Shown here: piece by piece, positions 11,039 to 22,462 of the stretch
How the letters are laid out: each line of letters starts with the position of its first letter
Numbering within the stretch: the stretch's first letter is position 1
Source of the DNA: Orrella dioscoreae
GTDB lineage: Bacteria > Pseudomonadota > Gammaproteobacteria > Burkholderiales > Burkholderiaceae_B
Length of the DNA stretch: 64,000 bases
NCBI RefSeq assembly: GCF_900089455.2
Contig: NZ_LT907988.1
Location: 3,596,001-3,660,000, forward strand
Direction: 5' to 3'
Program-made: the position numbers and the translations under genes
Notes under the pieces: model-generated
What the model was told of the DNA's origin: nothing
The model's input: the letters and a program-made list of their open reading frames with translations, nothing else
Databases searched by the model: none

Positions 11039-11509
11039 TCAATCCCCGCCCGTCGCGCTCCAACTCTGCGCCTCTCCCGGCACAGGATCCGGATGCCGCC
11101 CCGCATGGGAAATCGCAAACGCGAACACCCTGCCGTTTTCCTTCGCAAAGTCGGCGACATCCCCGCACACCGTCTCGATCCGTTTGGCGTCGTCCTTCAA
11201 CGCGGGATCGCCCGAGTGCAGTTTCTCGAGCCACAGCACCACGCCGCCCTTCTGATCGAGCACCGTGTCGCACAGGCAGTCGTACAGCGCATCGAAACTG
11301 CCGCCGAAGAACTCCGGAAAATCCACGGCCTTGGCGATGGCACGCATGGCGGCCGAGCGGCTGCGTGCACGATCGCAATCCGCGGAGAAAAATGCCAGGC
11401 CCTGCTCACGCGCCGCATCGGCAAGCGCGTCGGGCGCGTGCGCGGAGGAGTCCAGTACGCCGCCTCGCTGCAACTGCTTCTGCAAGGGGGACAGGCCGGA
11501 TCGCGTCAT
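11039..11509 (-). CDS. Barstar family protein (ribonuclease-inhibitor fold)
   Basis: 156 residues with a clear barstar domain: the segment FPEFFGGSFDALYDCLCD in the middle of the protein is the family's ribonuclease-binding helix region, preceded by AMRAIAKAVD. In known systems barstar blocks an extracellular barnase-type guanyl ribonuclease inside the producing cell. No ribonuclease gene lies next to it here; its upstream partner is a patatin lipase whose stop overlaps its start by four bases. Either the ribonuclease is elsewhere or the protein has another target. The N- and C-terminal extensions are not recognised. Confidence 0.85.
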   Translation of the reverse strand: MTRSGLSPLQKQLQRGGVLDSSAHAPDALADAAREQGLAFFSADCDRARSRSAAMRAIAKAVDFPEFFGGSFDALYDCLCDTVLDQKGGVVLWLEKLHSGDPALKDDAKRIETVCGDVADFAKENGRVFAFAISHAGRHPDPVPGEAQSWSATGGD

Positions 11510-12721
11510 GCGTGCGACTCCTTGAAAAAATCGTTGACCGCATCGGTACGCCGCATCGTATCGGCATAACCCAATTCGATCAATTGGCGCGTGTAAGCAG
11601 ATTCGAACAACAGATAGGACAACAGCGCGCCGCCGCCCTCGCGCCCTGGGCGATCGTTCACGCCGAGCACGCGGAACAGTGTCCTGGCCGCAACAGGCAA
11701 GGCCTGCAGATTGGCCAATGCCAAGGTATCCAGCGACTGCGTGGGGGCCAGGGCCAGTGCGCGCACGGGGCGCAGTCCCGTGCCACCCCGGGCATCGGGC
11801 ACCTCTTCCAGCAGGGTATTCACACGCTCGACGCGCTCCACGTCGGTCGCCACGCTATCGAGAAAAATGTTCGACATCGCGTGCCCGCCGATCTGTGCCA
11901 GCGAGGGATACGCGGGCGCGCTATCGCGCTGCTCGGGATGCGTTTCGTCACGATAGCCCGTGCCGATCACCAGCACGCGGTCGGCGCCCAGGTGAATGGC
12001 CGGGCTGATGGGCGCCAGCTGGCGCATCGAGCCATCGCCGCACCATTCCATCTGTTGCCCCACCCGCAGCGCGCGGGCCGGGAACACGAAGGGAATCGCG
12101 CTGGATGCCATCAGGTGATCCACGCCCAGCGTGGCCGGAATGGCGCGACGCAGCGAGCGCCGCCAGGGCTCGATGCCGCCGCGCGCCTGATAGAAGGTCA
12201 GGTGTTCGCCGCTGGCGTAGCCCGAAGCCGTGATGGCCAGCGCCGAGAGCGCGCCGCAAGCGAGGTTGGCCTCCAGCCGATGGAAGTCCAGCGCGCGCCC
12301 CAGCAGACCCGCCAGCGGTGTGTTGTCCAGCAAGGAGCGGGGCTTGTCGCGGCGCAGGCCGGGCAGCATCCAGCCCAATGTCAGCAGGCCCAGCCAGCGC
12401 GCGCCGGAGCGCGCCAGGCCGGCCGCGTCGGCGCGATAGATGTCGCCGGTGTGCAGGTTTTCCCACAGCCTGCGCGTGCGCCGCAGCGCGCGGTGCGGCT
12501 GCTCGGCGCGGCAGGCCAGCGCGGCCGCGTTGATCGCGCCCGCCGACGTGCCGCAGATGATGTCGAAGGGGTTGACGAAGTCGGGGTGATGCCCCGGGTC
12601 CAGCAGGTCCAGGATGGCCTGCAGCACGCCCACCTGATAGGCGGCGCGCGCACCGCCGCCCGTCAGGACGAGCGCGGTACGGCCCACGGGGCGCGCCGCG
12701 CCGCGTGGGCCATCGCCACGG

Positions 12722-12741
<20 letters not shown>
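11506..12741 (-). CDS. Patatin-like phospholipase (RssA-like)
   Basis: 411-residue putative acyl hydrolase. The oxyanion loop is seen as TGGGARAAYQVGVL at the N-terminus, the nucleophile elbow as GTSAGAINA, and the catalytic Asp as CGDGSMRQ, completing the Ser-Asp dyad. The C-terminal half is lengthened by an unassigned region. Its start as given overlaps the end of the malic enzyme gene by 20 bp; an internal start closer to VGRTALVLTGGG is possible. It is translationally coupled to barstar. Substrate unknown; the catalytic motifs are intact. Confidence 0.9.
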
Positions 12742-15010
<2,269 letters not shown>

Positions 15011-15022
15011 GGAAATGCCAGA

Positions 15023-15940
15023 TCAGTAGGGGTCGGAAAGGCGCAATGGTAGCGCGGGAAAGCGTCCCAGGGGATCGAATCTTTGCTTCACCGCGTCGGC
15101 CAGCCGGGCGCCCGCGCCATCAATGGCGGCCATGTCCCCAGCCGCTGTCACAGGGCGGGCTGGCGCTTGCGGCGCGGCTGGCATCGCGGTCACCAGCACG
15201 GACTCCACCCAGGCCAGCGCGCCGCCCTGCCCCAGCAGCAGATGCGCCAGGTTGACGCCTCCGTGCAGCGGCTGCAAGGCATCCAGCCTGCCCGCCCACG
15301 GCCAGCGCGGTGCTGCCAGGCAGCGGGCCGCATCCTCGCTCGAGGACAGCTCGAAAAGCGCCGGCACCAGTACCTGCAGCGTCGCCCCGCGCAGGGGTTG
15401 GCGATCCTGGGCGCCAAACGGTCCCAGCGTGATGGCGCTGCCGTCGGCCAGCAACACGTCCAAGGCCGCCACGCCGCTGGCAAGGCCATGGCCGGTGGGG
15501 CACAAGACCGCCGGCGCCGGGCCGGACAGCCAGGCCGCCAGCGTCTGGACCGGTATGTCCGCGCCCGCCTCGACCTGGAACTGCGTGCATCCTGCCGCTG
15601 CCAGCGTCTCCAGGGTGCAGCCGGGACCGGCGCGCCAGAACCCCGGCGCGCCCTGCAAGGGCGCCAGGTCGTTCAGGTTCGAGGGGTCGACGCGCAAGGT
15701 CGGCAGGATGGGCCGGGACGCGGACGCGTCCGCCAGCGCCAGTTGCACGCCGTGCTCGGCGCACAGCGCCAGCGCGTGGCGCACATCCTGCGCGCGCAGA
15801 GGCGCCAGATCAGCCACGTCCCCGTCTTCCGCCACCCGCAACAAGCCCTGGCAGGTGCGCGCCAGCCGCTGGCAAAAGCGTTGCCAGCCAGAGTCAGGCA
15901 ATTTGCGGCCAAAAAGAAACGCGCGACGCGAGGTGCTCAT
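15023..15940 (-). CDS. FAD-binding-oxidase-like protein, possibly a degenerate GlcE-type protein
   Basis: 305 residues, 12 bp upstream of maeB on the same strand. The C-terminal AVKQRFDPLGRFP matches the end of glycolate/lactate oxidase subunits, and the N-terminal half (ALALCAEHGVQLALADAS, RVDPSNLNDL) resembles a shortened PCMH-type FAD domain. The glycine-rich FAD pyrophosphate motif is not clear, so cofactor binding is doubtful. The N-terminus SRRAFLFG looks like a Tat signal but no hydrophobic stretch follows. Function is not assigned. Confidence 0.6.
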   Translation of the reverse strand: MSTSRRAFLFGRKLPDSGWQRFCQRLARTCQGLLRVAEDGDVADLAPLRAQDVRHALALCAEHGVQLALADASASRPILPTLRVDPSNLNDLAPLQGAPGFWRAGPGCTLETLAAAGCTQFQVEAGADIPVQTLAAWLSGPAPAVLCPTGHGLASGVAALDVLLADGSAITLGPFGAQDRQPLRGATLQVLVPALFELSSSEDAARCLAAPRWPWAGRLDALQPLHGGVNLAHLLLGQGGALAWVESVLVTAMPAAPQAPARPVTAAGDMAAIDGAGARLADAVKQRFDPLGRFPALPLRLSDPY

Positions 15941-16070
15941 GATCCGGTGCTCACGATTACAATTTAACCTTCAAGTAATTTGACGTCCGCACGTGGCCTT
16001 CCCGGCCCGGGCAGCCGGCGCCGCCACCGGGCAGCGCGGCTGGGCGTTACCATCGAGCTTTTTGCCCGCC

Positions 16071-17231
16071 ATGTCCCGCCTCGCGTCACGCAACCAAACC
16101 GTCCTGCCCTTCCGGGTCGTCGAATTGTTCAAGGAAGCAGTCGGCCTGCAAGCCGCTGGCCGAGACATCATCAGCCTGGGTATCGGCGAGCCGGACTTTA
16201 CCGCGCCGCCGCAGGTGCTGGAAGCCGCCGAGCGCGCCGGGCGCGCCGGCCTGAGCGGCTACAGCCCGCCCACGGGCCTGACCGCCCTGCGGGAAGCCAT
16301 TGCCCAATTCTACGGCGATCACTTCGGCGCGCCGGTGGACCCCTCGCGCGTCATCGTGACGTCCGGCGCCTCGGGCGCCCTGCTGCTGGCCGCGATGGCC
16401 CTGGTCGATCCGGGCGACGAAATCCTCATGCCGGATCCCTGCTATCCGGCCAATCGCAACTTCATCGCCAGCGCCGGCGGCGTGGCCAAGCTCGTGCCCA
16501 GCACCGCCGCCGCCCGCTACCAGCTTTCCGCCGAAGACGTACGCAGCCACTGGGGGCCGGCCACGCGTGGCGTGCTGGTGGCGTCTCCCAGCAACCCCAC
16601 CGGCACCTCGGTGGCGCCGTCGGAAATGGCCGCGCTGCTGGCGGAAGTCCGCGACCGCCAGGGCCTGGCGCTGGTCGACGAAATCTACCTGGGCCTGTCC
16701 TACGAACACGCCCCGCGCTCGGCCCTGACCCTGGACGACGGCATCGTCGTCGTCAACAGCTTCTCGAAGTATTTCCACATGACGGGCTGGCGCCTGGGCT
16801 GGCTGATCGTGCCGCCGCACATGGTGTCCGCCATCGAGCGCATCGCCTCCAGCCTGGCGATCTGCGCCCCCACCCTGGCGCAGCATGCCGCCCTGGCGTG
16901 CTTCCAGCCCGACACCCTGGCCATCTATGCCGAGCGCCGCGACGCCTTCCGCGCCCGCCGCGACTACCTGCTGCCCGAATTCGAGCGCCTGGGCCTGCGC
17001 GTGCCGGTCCGCCCGGACGGCGCCTTCTATATCTATTCGGACATTTCCGACCTGGGCATGAACAGCACCCAGCTGTCGCACCGCCTGCTGCACGAAGCCA
17101 ACGTCGCCGCCGTCCCCGGCCACGACTTCGGCCCGGCCCACGCCGACCACACCATGCGTTTCTCTTACGCCGCCTCCCTGGAACGCCTGCAGGAAGCCGT
17201 GGCAAGAATGGAGAAATTGCTCAAGGGCTGA
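16071..17231 (+). CDS. Pyridoxal-phosphate-dependent aminotransferase, class I/II
   Basis: 386 residues from ATG 16071 (MSRLASRNQTVLPFRVVELF). The frame is open 5' to a GTG at 15993 but the extra 26 residues are unlike the family. Fold type I features: ISLGIGEPDFTAPP near the N-terminus, GYSPPTG, VASPSNPTGT, DEIYLGLSYE, and the PLP lysine in NSFSKYFHMTGWRLGW. Likely an aspartate- or alanine-type aminotransferase; the amino donor cannot be read from sequence. It is divergent from the FAD-like gene and followed by a hairpin terminator. Confidence 0.92.
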   Translation: MSRLASRNQTVLPFRVVELFKEAVGLQAAGRDIISLGIGEPDFTAPPQVLEAAERAGRAGLSGYSPPTGLTALREAIAQFYGDHFGAPVDPSRVIVTSGASGALLLAAMALVDPGDEILMPDPCYPANRNFIASAGGVAKLVPSTAAARYQLSAEDVRSHWGPATRGVLVASPSNPTGTSVAPSEMAALLAEVRDRQGLALVDEIYLGLSYEHAPRSALTLDDGIVVVNSFSKYFHMTGWRLGWLIVPPHMVSAIERIASSLAICAPTLAQHAALACFQPDTLAIYAERRDAFRARRDYLLPEFERLGLRVPVRPDGAFYIYSDISDLGMNSTQLSHRLLHEANVAAVPGHDFGPAHADHTMRFSYAASLERLQEAVARMEKLLKG

Positions 17232-17314
17232 CGGTCCATGAACGGTGTAATACCGGCATGGAGCGTGCTAGCTCGGCTGAAGCGCCGAGACGCAGGTCCA
17301 AAACTCAGTCTCAG

Positions 17315-17348
17315 CCCCAACGCCATCCGGCCCGGATGGCGGGGTTTC
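17315..17348 (+). terminator. Terminator after the aminotransferase gene
   Basis: A perfect 9-bp stem CGCCATCCG/CGGATGGCG with a 3-base loop, extended by flanking C/G pairs and followed by GGGTTTC. The T-run is short. It lies at the 3' end of the convergent toxin gene and may serve both strands. Confidence 0.6.
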
Positions 17349-17622
17349 AGGGGTATTCCTGACGAGCGTGCAGGACGGCCATGACCTCGATGCGATCGGC
17401 CCGGACTTCGTAGACCACGACGTAATTGGGATGGGCCACGATTTCCCGTGTACCCGGCACACGGCCAGGACGGTACAGGTACGGGTGTTCCGAGGCAGGA
17501 TGCACCGCGCTTTCAATCCGCTCGTGCATGTCGATGGCCGCATGCACGTCGTATTCCGCGATGTAGTCGATGATGTCGTCCAGATCATCGACTGCGGCAG
17601 CATTCCAAAATATAAGAAGCAT
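17347..17622 (-). CDS. ParE/RelE-family toxin
   Basis: 91-residue toxin of the RelE/ParE superfamily. Seen: FWNAAAVDDLDDIIDYIAEYD at the N-terminus (helical hairpin) and the C-terminal beta strands REIVAHPNYVVVYEVRADRIEVMAVLHARQ, the usual ParE ending. ParE members poison gyrase whereas RelE members cleave mRNA; the sequence alone does not decide. It lies 37 bp after a PaaA2-like antitoxin, in the antitoxin-first order. No clear ribosome site precedes the ATG, so it may depend on translation of the antitoxin. Confidence 0.88.
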   Translation of the reverse strand: MLLIFWNAAAVDDLDDIIDYIAEYDVHAAIDMHERIESAVHPASEHPYLYRPGRVPGTREIVAHPNYVVVYEVRADRIEVMAVLHARQEYP

Positions 17623-17659
17623 CGTGGCTGGGCGGCTGCCCGGTTCTCAAACCGACGAC

Positions 17660-17878
17660 TTAACGATCACGACTGCGCCGCATGGCGGGCGCTGCTTCCT
17701 GGTCGGCCAGCTTGGCGGCCAATTTTTCACGGATACGTGCCATCGCCTCATCATGGGGAATGCTGGGGCGTGGGTCGTCTCGGCTGGCTTGCACCTTCGC
17801 ACGAAACCAAAGGTCATGGCTGGCCGCTTGCTCTTCAGTCTCGAACTCCGAGACGATAGGGGAGAGGGCTACGCTCAT
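17660..17878 (-). CDS. PaaA2-like antitoxin
   Basis: 72 residues from ATG 17878, chosen because AGGAGC (plus 17886-17891) lies seven bases upstream; the frame continues upstream but without this spacing. LSPIVSEFETEEQAASHD, WFRAKVQAS and DDPRPSIPHDEAMARI match, from memory, the PaaA2 antitoxin of E. coli O157 almost word for word (LSPMVSEFET, LRAKVATS, DPRPAIPHDE). PaaA2 is a largely disordered antitoxin that lacks its own DNA-binding domain. The C-terminus is basic (MRRSRDR). It pairs with the ParE gene downstream. Confidence 0.87.
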   Translation of the reverse strand: MSVALSPIVSEFETEEQAASHDLWFRAKVQASRDDPRPSIPHDEAMARIREKLAAKLADQEAAPAMRRSRDR

Positions 17879-17980
17879 AGCAAAAGCTCCTGGGTGGTCC
17901 ACCATTTTAAGGCGACTGGCGCCAATTGGGAAAGCAAGCGCCGCAAGACTGCGCGCTGGCGCCTGCGTCCGGGGGAACAC

Positions 17981-18793
17981 CTACTCGCGGCGCAGCGGAA
18001 CGCCGGCCGCGAGCGCCAGGCGGCGGCGCTCGGCCTGGACCTTGGCGCCGTAGCCGCCGTCGCTGGGACCGGTGGCGCCGACATAACAGGCCAGGCCGCC
18101 CTGCATGGAGCCGCGGCGCTTGATGCAGTCACGCAGGATCTGGCCGCCCACGCGGATGTTGGCGACCGGATTCAGGGCGACGCCATCGCCGCCGCCGAAC
18201 TGCTCGAACTTTTCCTGGTGGACGCTGGTCATCACCTGCATCAGGCCCTGCGCCCCCACGTGGCTTTCCGCGAAGGGGTTGTAGCGGGACTCGATGGCGA
18301 TGACCGCCAGCAGCAGGATGGGATCCAGTTCCAGGTCATGGCCGACCAGATAGGCGGTGTTGACCAGGACGCCGGTGGCCTCGTAGGCCACGCGGTATTT
18401 GCGCGAAATGTACCCGCGCAGCGCCTCGACCTGTTCGCGCGAGGCGCCCGTCGCGCTCAGGGCCTTGGCGGGCGGCGCAGTGCCGATCGCGCTCAGGAAG
18501 TTGCGCACGCCAGGCATGGCGGCGCCGCTGGCCCGGGCGGAGGGATCGCCGGTCAGGTCGTTGTTGGCATCAGCCTGGGCCAGCACGGCGTCGGGCGCCA
18601 TGGCGGTCAACAGGGCACTGTGGACTTGGACGGCCTGGCCGCGCAAACTGGGCAAAGCCACGATAATGCCGGCGGCAACCAGCATGGCGATGCCAAGATA
18701 GACGGCGCAGGTACGCACCAGTTCGGACAGGTGGTGATGGGCGCTGGTCGCCAGCCGGCGCCAGGCGGGAGTCATGTCCGACGCATCGGGCAT
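17981..18793 (-). CDS. Lytic transglycosylase (SLT domain), membrane-anchored
   Basis: 270-residue peptidoglycan-cleaving enzyme. One hydrophobic segment near residues 28-48 (TCAVYLGIAMLVAAGIIVAL) anchors it in the inner membrane. The C-terminal half holds the SLT domain: catalytic Glu in AVIAIESRYNPFAES, then GAQGLMQVM and NIRVGGQILRD. The ATG at 18793 has AGGAGG six bases upstream. It is divergent from ubiD with 95 bp between starts and probably monocistronic. Confidence 0.93.
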   Translation of the reverse strand: MPDASDMTPAWRRLATSAHHHLSELVRTCAVYLGIAMLVAAGIIVALPSLRGQAVQVHSALLTAMAPDAVLAQADANNDLTGDPSARASGAAMPGVRNFLSAIGTAPPAKALSATGASREQVEALRGYISRKYRVAYEATGVLVNTAYLVGHDLELDPILLLAVIAIESRYNPFAESHVGAQGLMQVMTSVHQEKFEQFGGGDGVALNPVANIRVGGQILRDCIKRRGSMQGGLACYVGATGPSDGGYGAKVQAERRRLALAAGVPLRRE

Positions 18794-18888
18794 TGAGTAC
18801 CTCCTGCGTGAGCAGAGTGAGAGAAGGGCCTGATGTTAACCTTTGATCGCAATACCGTTTGTAACCAAATTCTTGTAGGAAGCACCCG

Positions 18889-20433
18889 TTGAAATACCGC
18901 GACCTGAGAGACTTCATCGCCCAGATCGAGAAACGCGGCGCATTGCGGCGCATCCAGGCGCCCGTGTCGACCCAGCTGGAAATGACCGAAATCGGTGATC
19001 GCGTGCTGCGCGCCGGCGGTCCCGCCCTGCTGTTCGAGAACGCCCGTCATGGAGACGCCCCCGCCGGCATGCCGGTGCTGGCCAACCTGTTCGGCACGCC
19101 GCAGCGCGTGGCCTGGGGCATGGGCGCCGAAGACGTAGGCGCCTTGCGCGAGACGGGCGAACTGCTGGCCTCGCTGCGCGAGCCCGAGCCGCCCCGCGGC
19201 CTGCGCGACGCGATCTCCAAGGTGTCGATGCTGAAATCGGCCATGTGGGACATGAGCCCCAAGACGATCAAGGGCCCGGCCTGCCAGGAAGTGGTCATCG
19301 AGGGTGACGACGTCGACCTGAACCGGCTGCCGCTGCAGACCTGCTGGCCCGGCGACGTCGCGCCGCTGCTGACGTGGGGCCTGGTGATCACGCGCGGTCC
19401 CAATGCCCGCCGCCAGAACCTGGGCATCTACCGCCAGCAGCTCATCGGGCGCAACAAGCTCATCATGCGCTGGCTGTCCCACCGGGGCGGCGCGCTGGAC
19501 TTCCGCGACCATCAACTGGCCAACCCCGGCCAGCCCTTCCCGGTCGCGGTGGCGCTGGGCGCAGACCCCGCCACCATCCTGGGCGCCGTGACCCCCGTGC
19601 CCGACAGCCTGTCCGAATACCAGTTCGCGGGCCTGCTGCGGGGGTCGCGCACCGAAGTCGCCCAGGCGCTGGGCAGCACGCTGTCGGTGCCGGCGCGCGC
19701 CGAGATCGTGCTGGAAGGCCACCTGCTGCCGGCCAGCGATCCGCGCGCCCGCGCGCCGCAAGTGCCCGACGGCGCGCCGCCCCCGCCCAAGTCCGACTAC
19801 GAAATGGCGCTGGAAGGCCCCTACGGCGACCACACCGGCTACTACAACGAGCAGGACTGGTTCCCGGTCTTCACGGTCGAGCGCATCACCCTGCGCCGCG
19901 ACCCCATCTATCACACCACCTATACGGGCAAGCCGCCCGACGAGCCGGCCGTGCTGGGCGTGGCGCTGAACGAAGTGTTCGTGCCGCTGCTGCGCCGCCA
20001 GTTGCCGGAGATCGTCGACTTCTACCTGCCGCCCGAGGGCTGCAGCTACCGCCTGGCCGTGGTGTCCATCCGCAAGCAATACGCCGGCCACGCGAAGCGC
20101 GTGATGTTCGGCCTGTGGAGCGTGCTGCGCCAGTTCATGTACACCAAGTTCATCGTGGTGGTGGACGAGGACATCGACGTGCGCGACTGGAAGGAAGTCG
20201 TGTGGGCCATGACCACCCGCATGGATCCGGTCCGCGACATCGTCACGGTCGAGAACACGCCCATCGACTACCTGGACTTCGCCTCGCCCGTCTCGGGCCT
20301 GGGCGGCAAGCTGGGCATGGACGCCACCAACAAGTGGCCCGGCGAGACCCAGCGCGAATGGGGCCGCGCGATCAAGATGGATGACGCGGTCAAGCAGCGC
20401 GTGGATGCCATGTGGGGAGAACTGGGCCTCTAG
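18889..20433 (+). CDS. ubiD: 3-octaprenyl-4-hydroxybenzoate carboxy-lyase (UbiD)
   Basis: Prenylated-FMN-dependent decarboxylase of ubiquinone biosynthesis, 514 residues. The start is a TTG at 18889 supported by TAGGAAG six bases upstream and by the protein beginning [17 protein letters not shown], as in other UbiD proteins. Seen: [45 protein letters not shown] and [13 protein letters not shown]. The partner flavin prenyltransferase UbiX is not in the window. Confidence 0.96.
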   Translation: MKYRDLRDFIAQIEKRGALRRIQAPVSTQLEMTEIGDRVLRAGGPALLFENARHGDAPAGMPVLANLFGTPQRVAWGMGAEDVGALRETGELLASLREPEPPRGLRDAISKVSMLKSAMWDMSPKTIKGPACQEVVIEGDDVDLNRLPLQTCWPGDVAPLLTWGLVITRGPNARRQNLGIYRQQLIGRNKLIMRWLSHRGGALDFRDHQLANPGQPFPVAVALGADPATILGAVTPVPDSLSEYQFAGLLRGSRTEVAQALGSTLSVPARAEIVLEGHLLPASDPRARAPQVPDGAPPPPKSDYEMALEGPYGDHTGYYNEQDWFPVFTVERITLRRDPIYHTTYTGKPPDEPAVLGVALNEVFVPLLRRQLPEIVDFYLPPEGCSYRLAVVSIRKQYAGHAKRVMFGLWSVLRQFMYTKFIVVVDEDIDVRDWKEVVWAMTTRMDPVRDIVTVENTPIDYLDFASPVSGLGGKLGMDATNKWPGETQREWGRAIKMDDAVKQRVDAMWGELGL

Positions 20434-20454
20434 GCCCGGGCTGCCGGCGGCGGT

Positions 20455-20919
20455 TCAGACAGCCAGCGGCCCATCGCACAGGCCCACCAGCAGATCGCGC
20501 CAGGCGCGCAGCTCCGGCTTGCCCGGCTTGCGCGCGGCCAGGAACTGCACGATGAGCTCGCCCCCTTCGGCATACGCCTCCAGCGCCGTGACCCAGCCGT
20601 CCTCGGTGGGCTTGTTCACCACCCAGACGGAATCGACGTGGTCGATATCCAGGTGCAGGTTGAAACGCGCGTCGAGCACGTTGATCCATTCACCACTGCG
20701 GCTCAGGTTGTCGAGCGCGCCGGTATAGATCTGAACCACGCCACGGTTGCTCACATAGCAGACCACGCCCAGGCCGCGCAGCGAGATGCGGCGCAAGGCG
20801 TCTTCCAGGTAGCGGGTGGGAATGCGCTGGGCCAGGTCCGGCCCCACCGCCTGCAGGGCGGGCAGGCGCCCCACCCGGAAACGCTGCAGCAGGGGAAAAA
20901 ACTGGTGCGTCTCGGTCAT
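20455..20919 (-). pseudogene. HemS/HmuS-like hemin-degrading factor, C-terminal half
   Basis: 154 residues corresponding to the second repeat of HemS/HmuS/ChuS cytoplasmic heme-handling proteins: THQFFPLLQRFRVGRLPAL, VQIYTGALDNL, WINVLDARFNLHLD, WVVNKPTEDGWVTALE and RKPGKPELRAWRDLL. The His in ETHQFF is probably the proximal heme ligand (equivalent of His193 in ChuS, from memory). Its ATG overlaps the stop of the N-terminal half by four bases. Supplying one G in the TGGCC at the junction would fuse both into LRAGW-AMTETHQFF, the usual single chain. Either a split gene with coupled translation, a frameshifted pseudogene, or a sequence error. Confidence 0.85.
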
Positions 20920-21530
20920 GGCCAGCCCGCGCGCAAGCCTGCCGGATCGGCCGGCGGCTCGAGCGGCGCCGTGGGCGGATAGGGCTGCAGGACGAGGTCC
21001 TCGTCGCGGTCCGGCCCCAGATGGCGTTCGATCAGCGCCTCGAAATCCGGCATGTGGGTCTGCGGCGTGGCATAGACCTTGTGGACGGCGGTGCCGGAGC
21101 GGTCGAAGACCTGGATGCTGCGCCGGTCAGGCTGGCTGACGGCCCAGATGCTGTGCCAATGATTGAAATAGATGCGCAGGTCGATGGTGTCGCCGGTGAC
21201 CAGGCCCACCTGCCGCTCGGCCCTCACGCCTTCGTAGCGGCCGGTGCATTCGTGCACGCACCAGGGATTGCGGGTGACGGCCATGACCTCGTTGATGGCG
21301 GGCAAGGCGCGCAACAACGCCTGGGGGCTGACCGCCAGCGGCCGTGCCGACAGGTCGCCGCAACCCGAACACAGCAACTCCAGCTCGGCCACGCCCAGCC
21401 GCTTGGCCATGGTGCGGATGCGCAGGCCCGGCTCGGCATCGGACAAGGCCTGGAAGCGCGCGCGCAGCATTCCGCCCCGCGCGCCGAAGTCGAGGGTCCT
21501 GGAAGAAACCTCGACGTCTGCCGAGGGCAC
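20916..21530 (-). pseudogene. HemS/HmuS-like hemin-degrading factor, N-terminal half
   Basis: 204 residues forming the first repeat of a HemS/HmuS protein: RTMAKRLGVAELELLCSGCG, VMAVTRNPWCVHECTGRY, TGDTIDLRIYFNHWHSIWAV and VFDRSGTAVHKVYAT. Start is GTG 21530, three bases after the yqjK stop. Together with the C-terminal half the total is 358 residues, the normal size of intact HmuS. The break falls in the linker between the two repeats, so both halves remain complete domains. No heme receptor or ABC transporter is adjacent. Confidence 0.85.
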
Positions 21531-21533
21531 GCC

Positions 21534-21926
21534 TTAACGGAAGGGAGTGGAATCGCGAGAGCTGGCTGCCCGGCGTTGCGCACCGAGCCACAGACGCCAG
21601 GCCTGCCAGGCGATGACGCCCAAACCGCCCCATTTCACGGCGCGCCCGGCGCCACGCGCCACGCCGCCGCTGGCCGCCGCGCCGCGCGCGAACAGCGCGG
21701 TCAGCGAAGAGAGGAGGAAGGGATATTGGCGCAACATGCCGATCCCCTGCATGAGCAGCGAACCGCCACGCGAGCGCGTGGCGCCGCTCAGCAAGGCCAG
21801 CGGCCCCAGCGAACGCCCCACTTCGGCGACATTGGCGGCCAGCGCCTCGCGCTCCAGGGCTGCGCGCGCGCGCAGCAATTCGATGCGGACAGTGCGATCC
21901 AGGTGGGCGGCGTGTCGTGGGTTCAT
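21534..21926 (-). CDS. yqjK: YqjK-like protein
   Basis: 130-residue small basic protein, third in a yqjD-yqjE-yqjK array. Two moderately hydrophobic stretches (QYPFLLSSLTALFARG and VKWGGLGVIAWQAWRLWLG) suggest weak membrane association; the N-terminus is Arg/Ala-rich. Function is unknown; in other proteobacteria the trio is linked to stationary phase and membrane-bound ribosomes through YqjD. Assignment rests on position and overall character more than on strong motifs. Confidence 0.65.
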   Translation of the reverse strand: MNPRHAAHLDRTVRIELLRARAALEREALAANVAEVGRSLGPLALLSGATRSRGGSLLMQGIGMLRQYPFLLSSLTALFARGAAASGGVARGAGRAVKWGGLGVIAWQAWRLWLGAQRRAASSRDSTPFR

Positions 21927-21971
21927 GGGAGGCGGAAAGCTTGAGTCGTTGGGGAGGCGCGGACAGCCGGG

Positions 21972-22406
21972 TCAGCCCCGCGGCTCACGTACGCGGCCAG
22001 GATCGCGGCGGGGCTCGCCGGCGTCGTCCGCGGCGCTGCCACGGCGCCCGGCAAAGGCCTCGGCATCGCGGCCGAGTTCCTCGACGGTGGCGGCGAAGGG
22101 CGCCGGGCCGTCGAGCAGTTGCCGGCGCAAGGCCAGGAACAGGCCCAGGCCGATCAGGCCGTAGAGGGCGGCCAGCACGCCCAGTGCCAGGTAACGGTTG
22201 TCGGTGGGCCAGAACATCACGGCCACCAGGATCGAGAAGACCAGGACGGCCAGCGCCGTGAACAGCAAGGCGCCAAAGGCCAGTCCGAGGACCTTGATCA
22301 GACGGGATTTTTCTTCGGCGAGCTCCAGGCTGAAGATCTCCATGCGCGTACGCAAGAGAGACAACATGCCCGAGGAGATCGCGCCGGCAGTGGCTCGCAG
22401 TCCCAT
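21972..22406 (-). CDS. yqjE: YqjE / phage-holin-superfamily membrane protein
   Basis: 144 residues with two strong transmembrane segments (VLGLAFGALLFTALAVLVFSILVAVMF and YLALGVLAALYGLIGLGLFLALR). An amphipathic N-terminus RTRMEIFSLELAEEKSRLIK precedes them, as in the Phage_holin_3_6/YqjE family. Despite the family name it is a housekeeping protein sitting with yqjD and yqjK, not a phage lysis gene. The C-terminus is Arg/Asp-rich and probably disordered. Confidence 0.85.
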   Translation of the reverse strand: MGLRATAGAISSGMLSLLRTRMEIFSLELAEEKSRLIKVLGLAFGALLFTALAVLVFSILVAVMFWPTDNRYLALGVLAALYGLIGLGLFLALRRQLLDGPAPFAATVEELGRDAEAFAGRRGSAADDAGEPRRDPGRVREPRG

Positions 22407-22462
22407 GGGGAGGCGTCGACAGGCGCGCCGGGAACGGGCAATGCCGTTCCCGGCGCTTCCCG

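Noticed and set aside
21972-22406. Phage holin, hence a prophage remnant
   Set aside because: It belongs to the YqjE branch of the holin superfamily and sits with yqjD and yqjK; no other phage genes are near.
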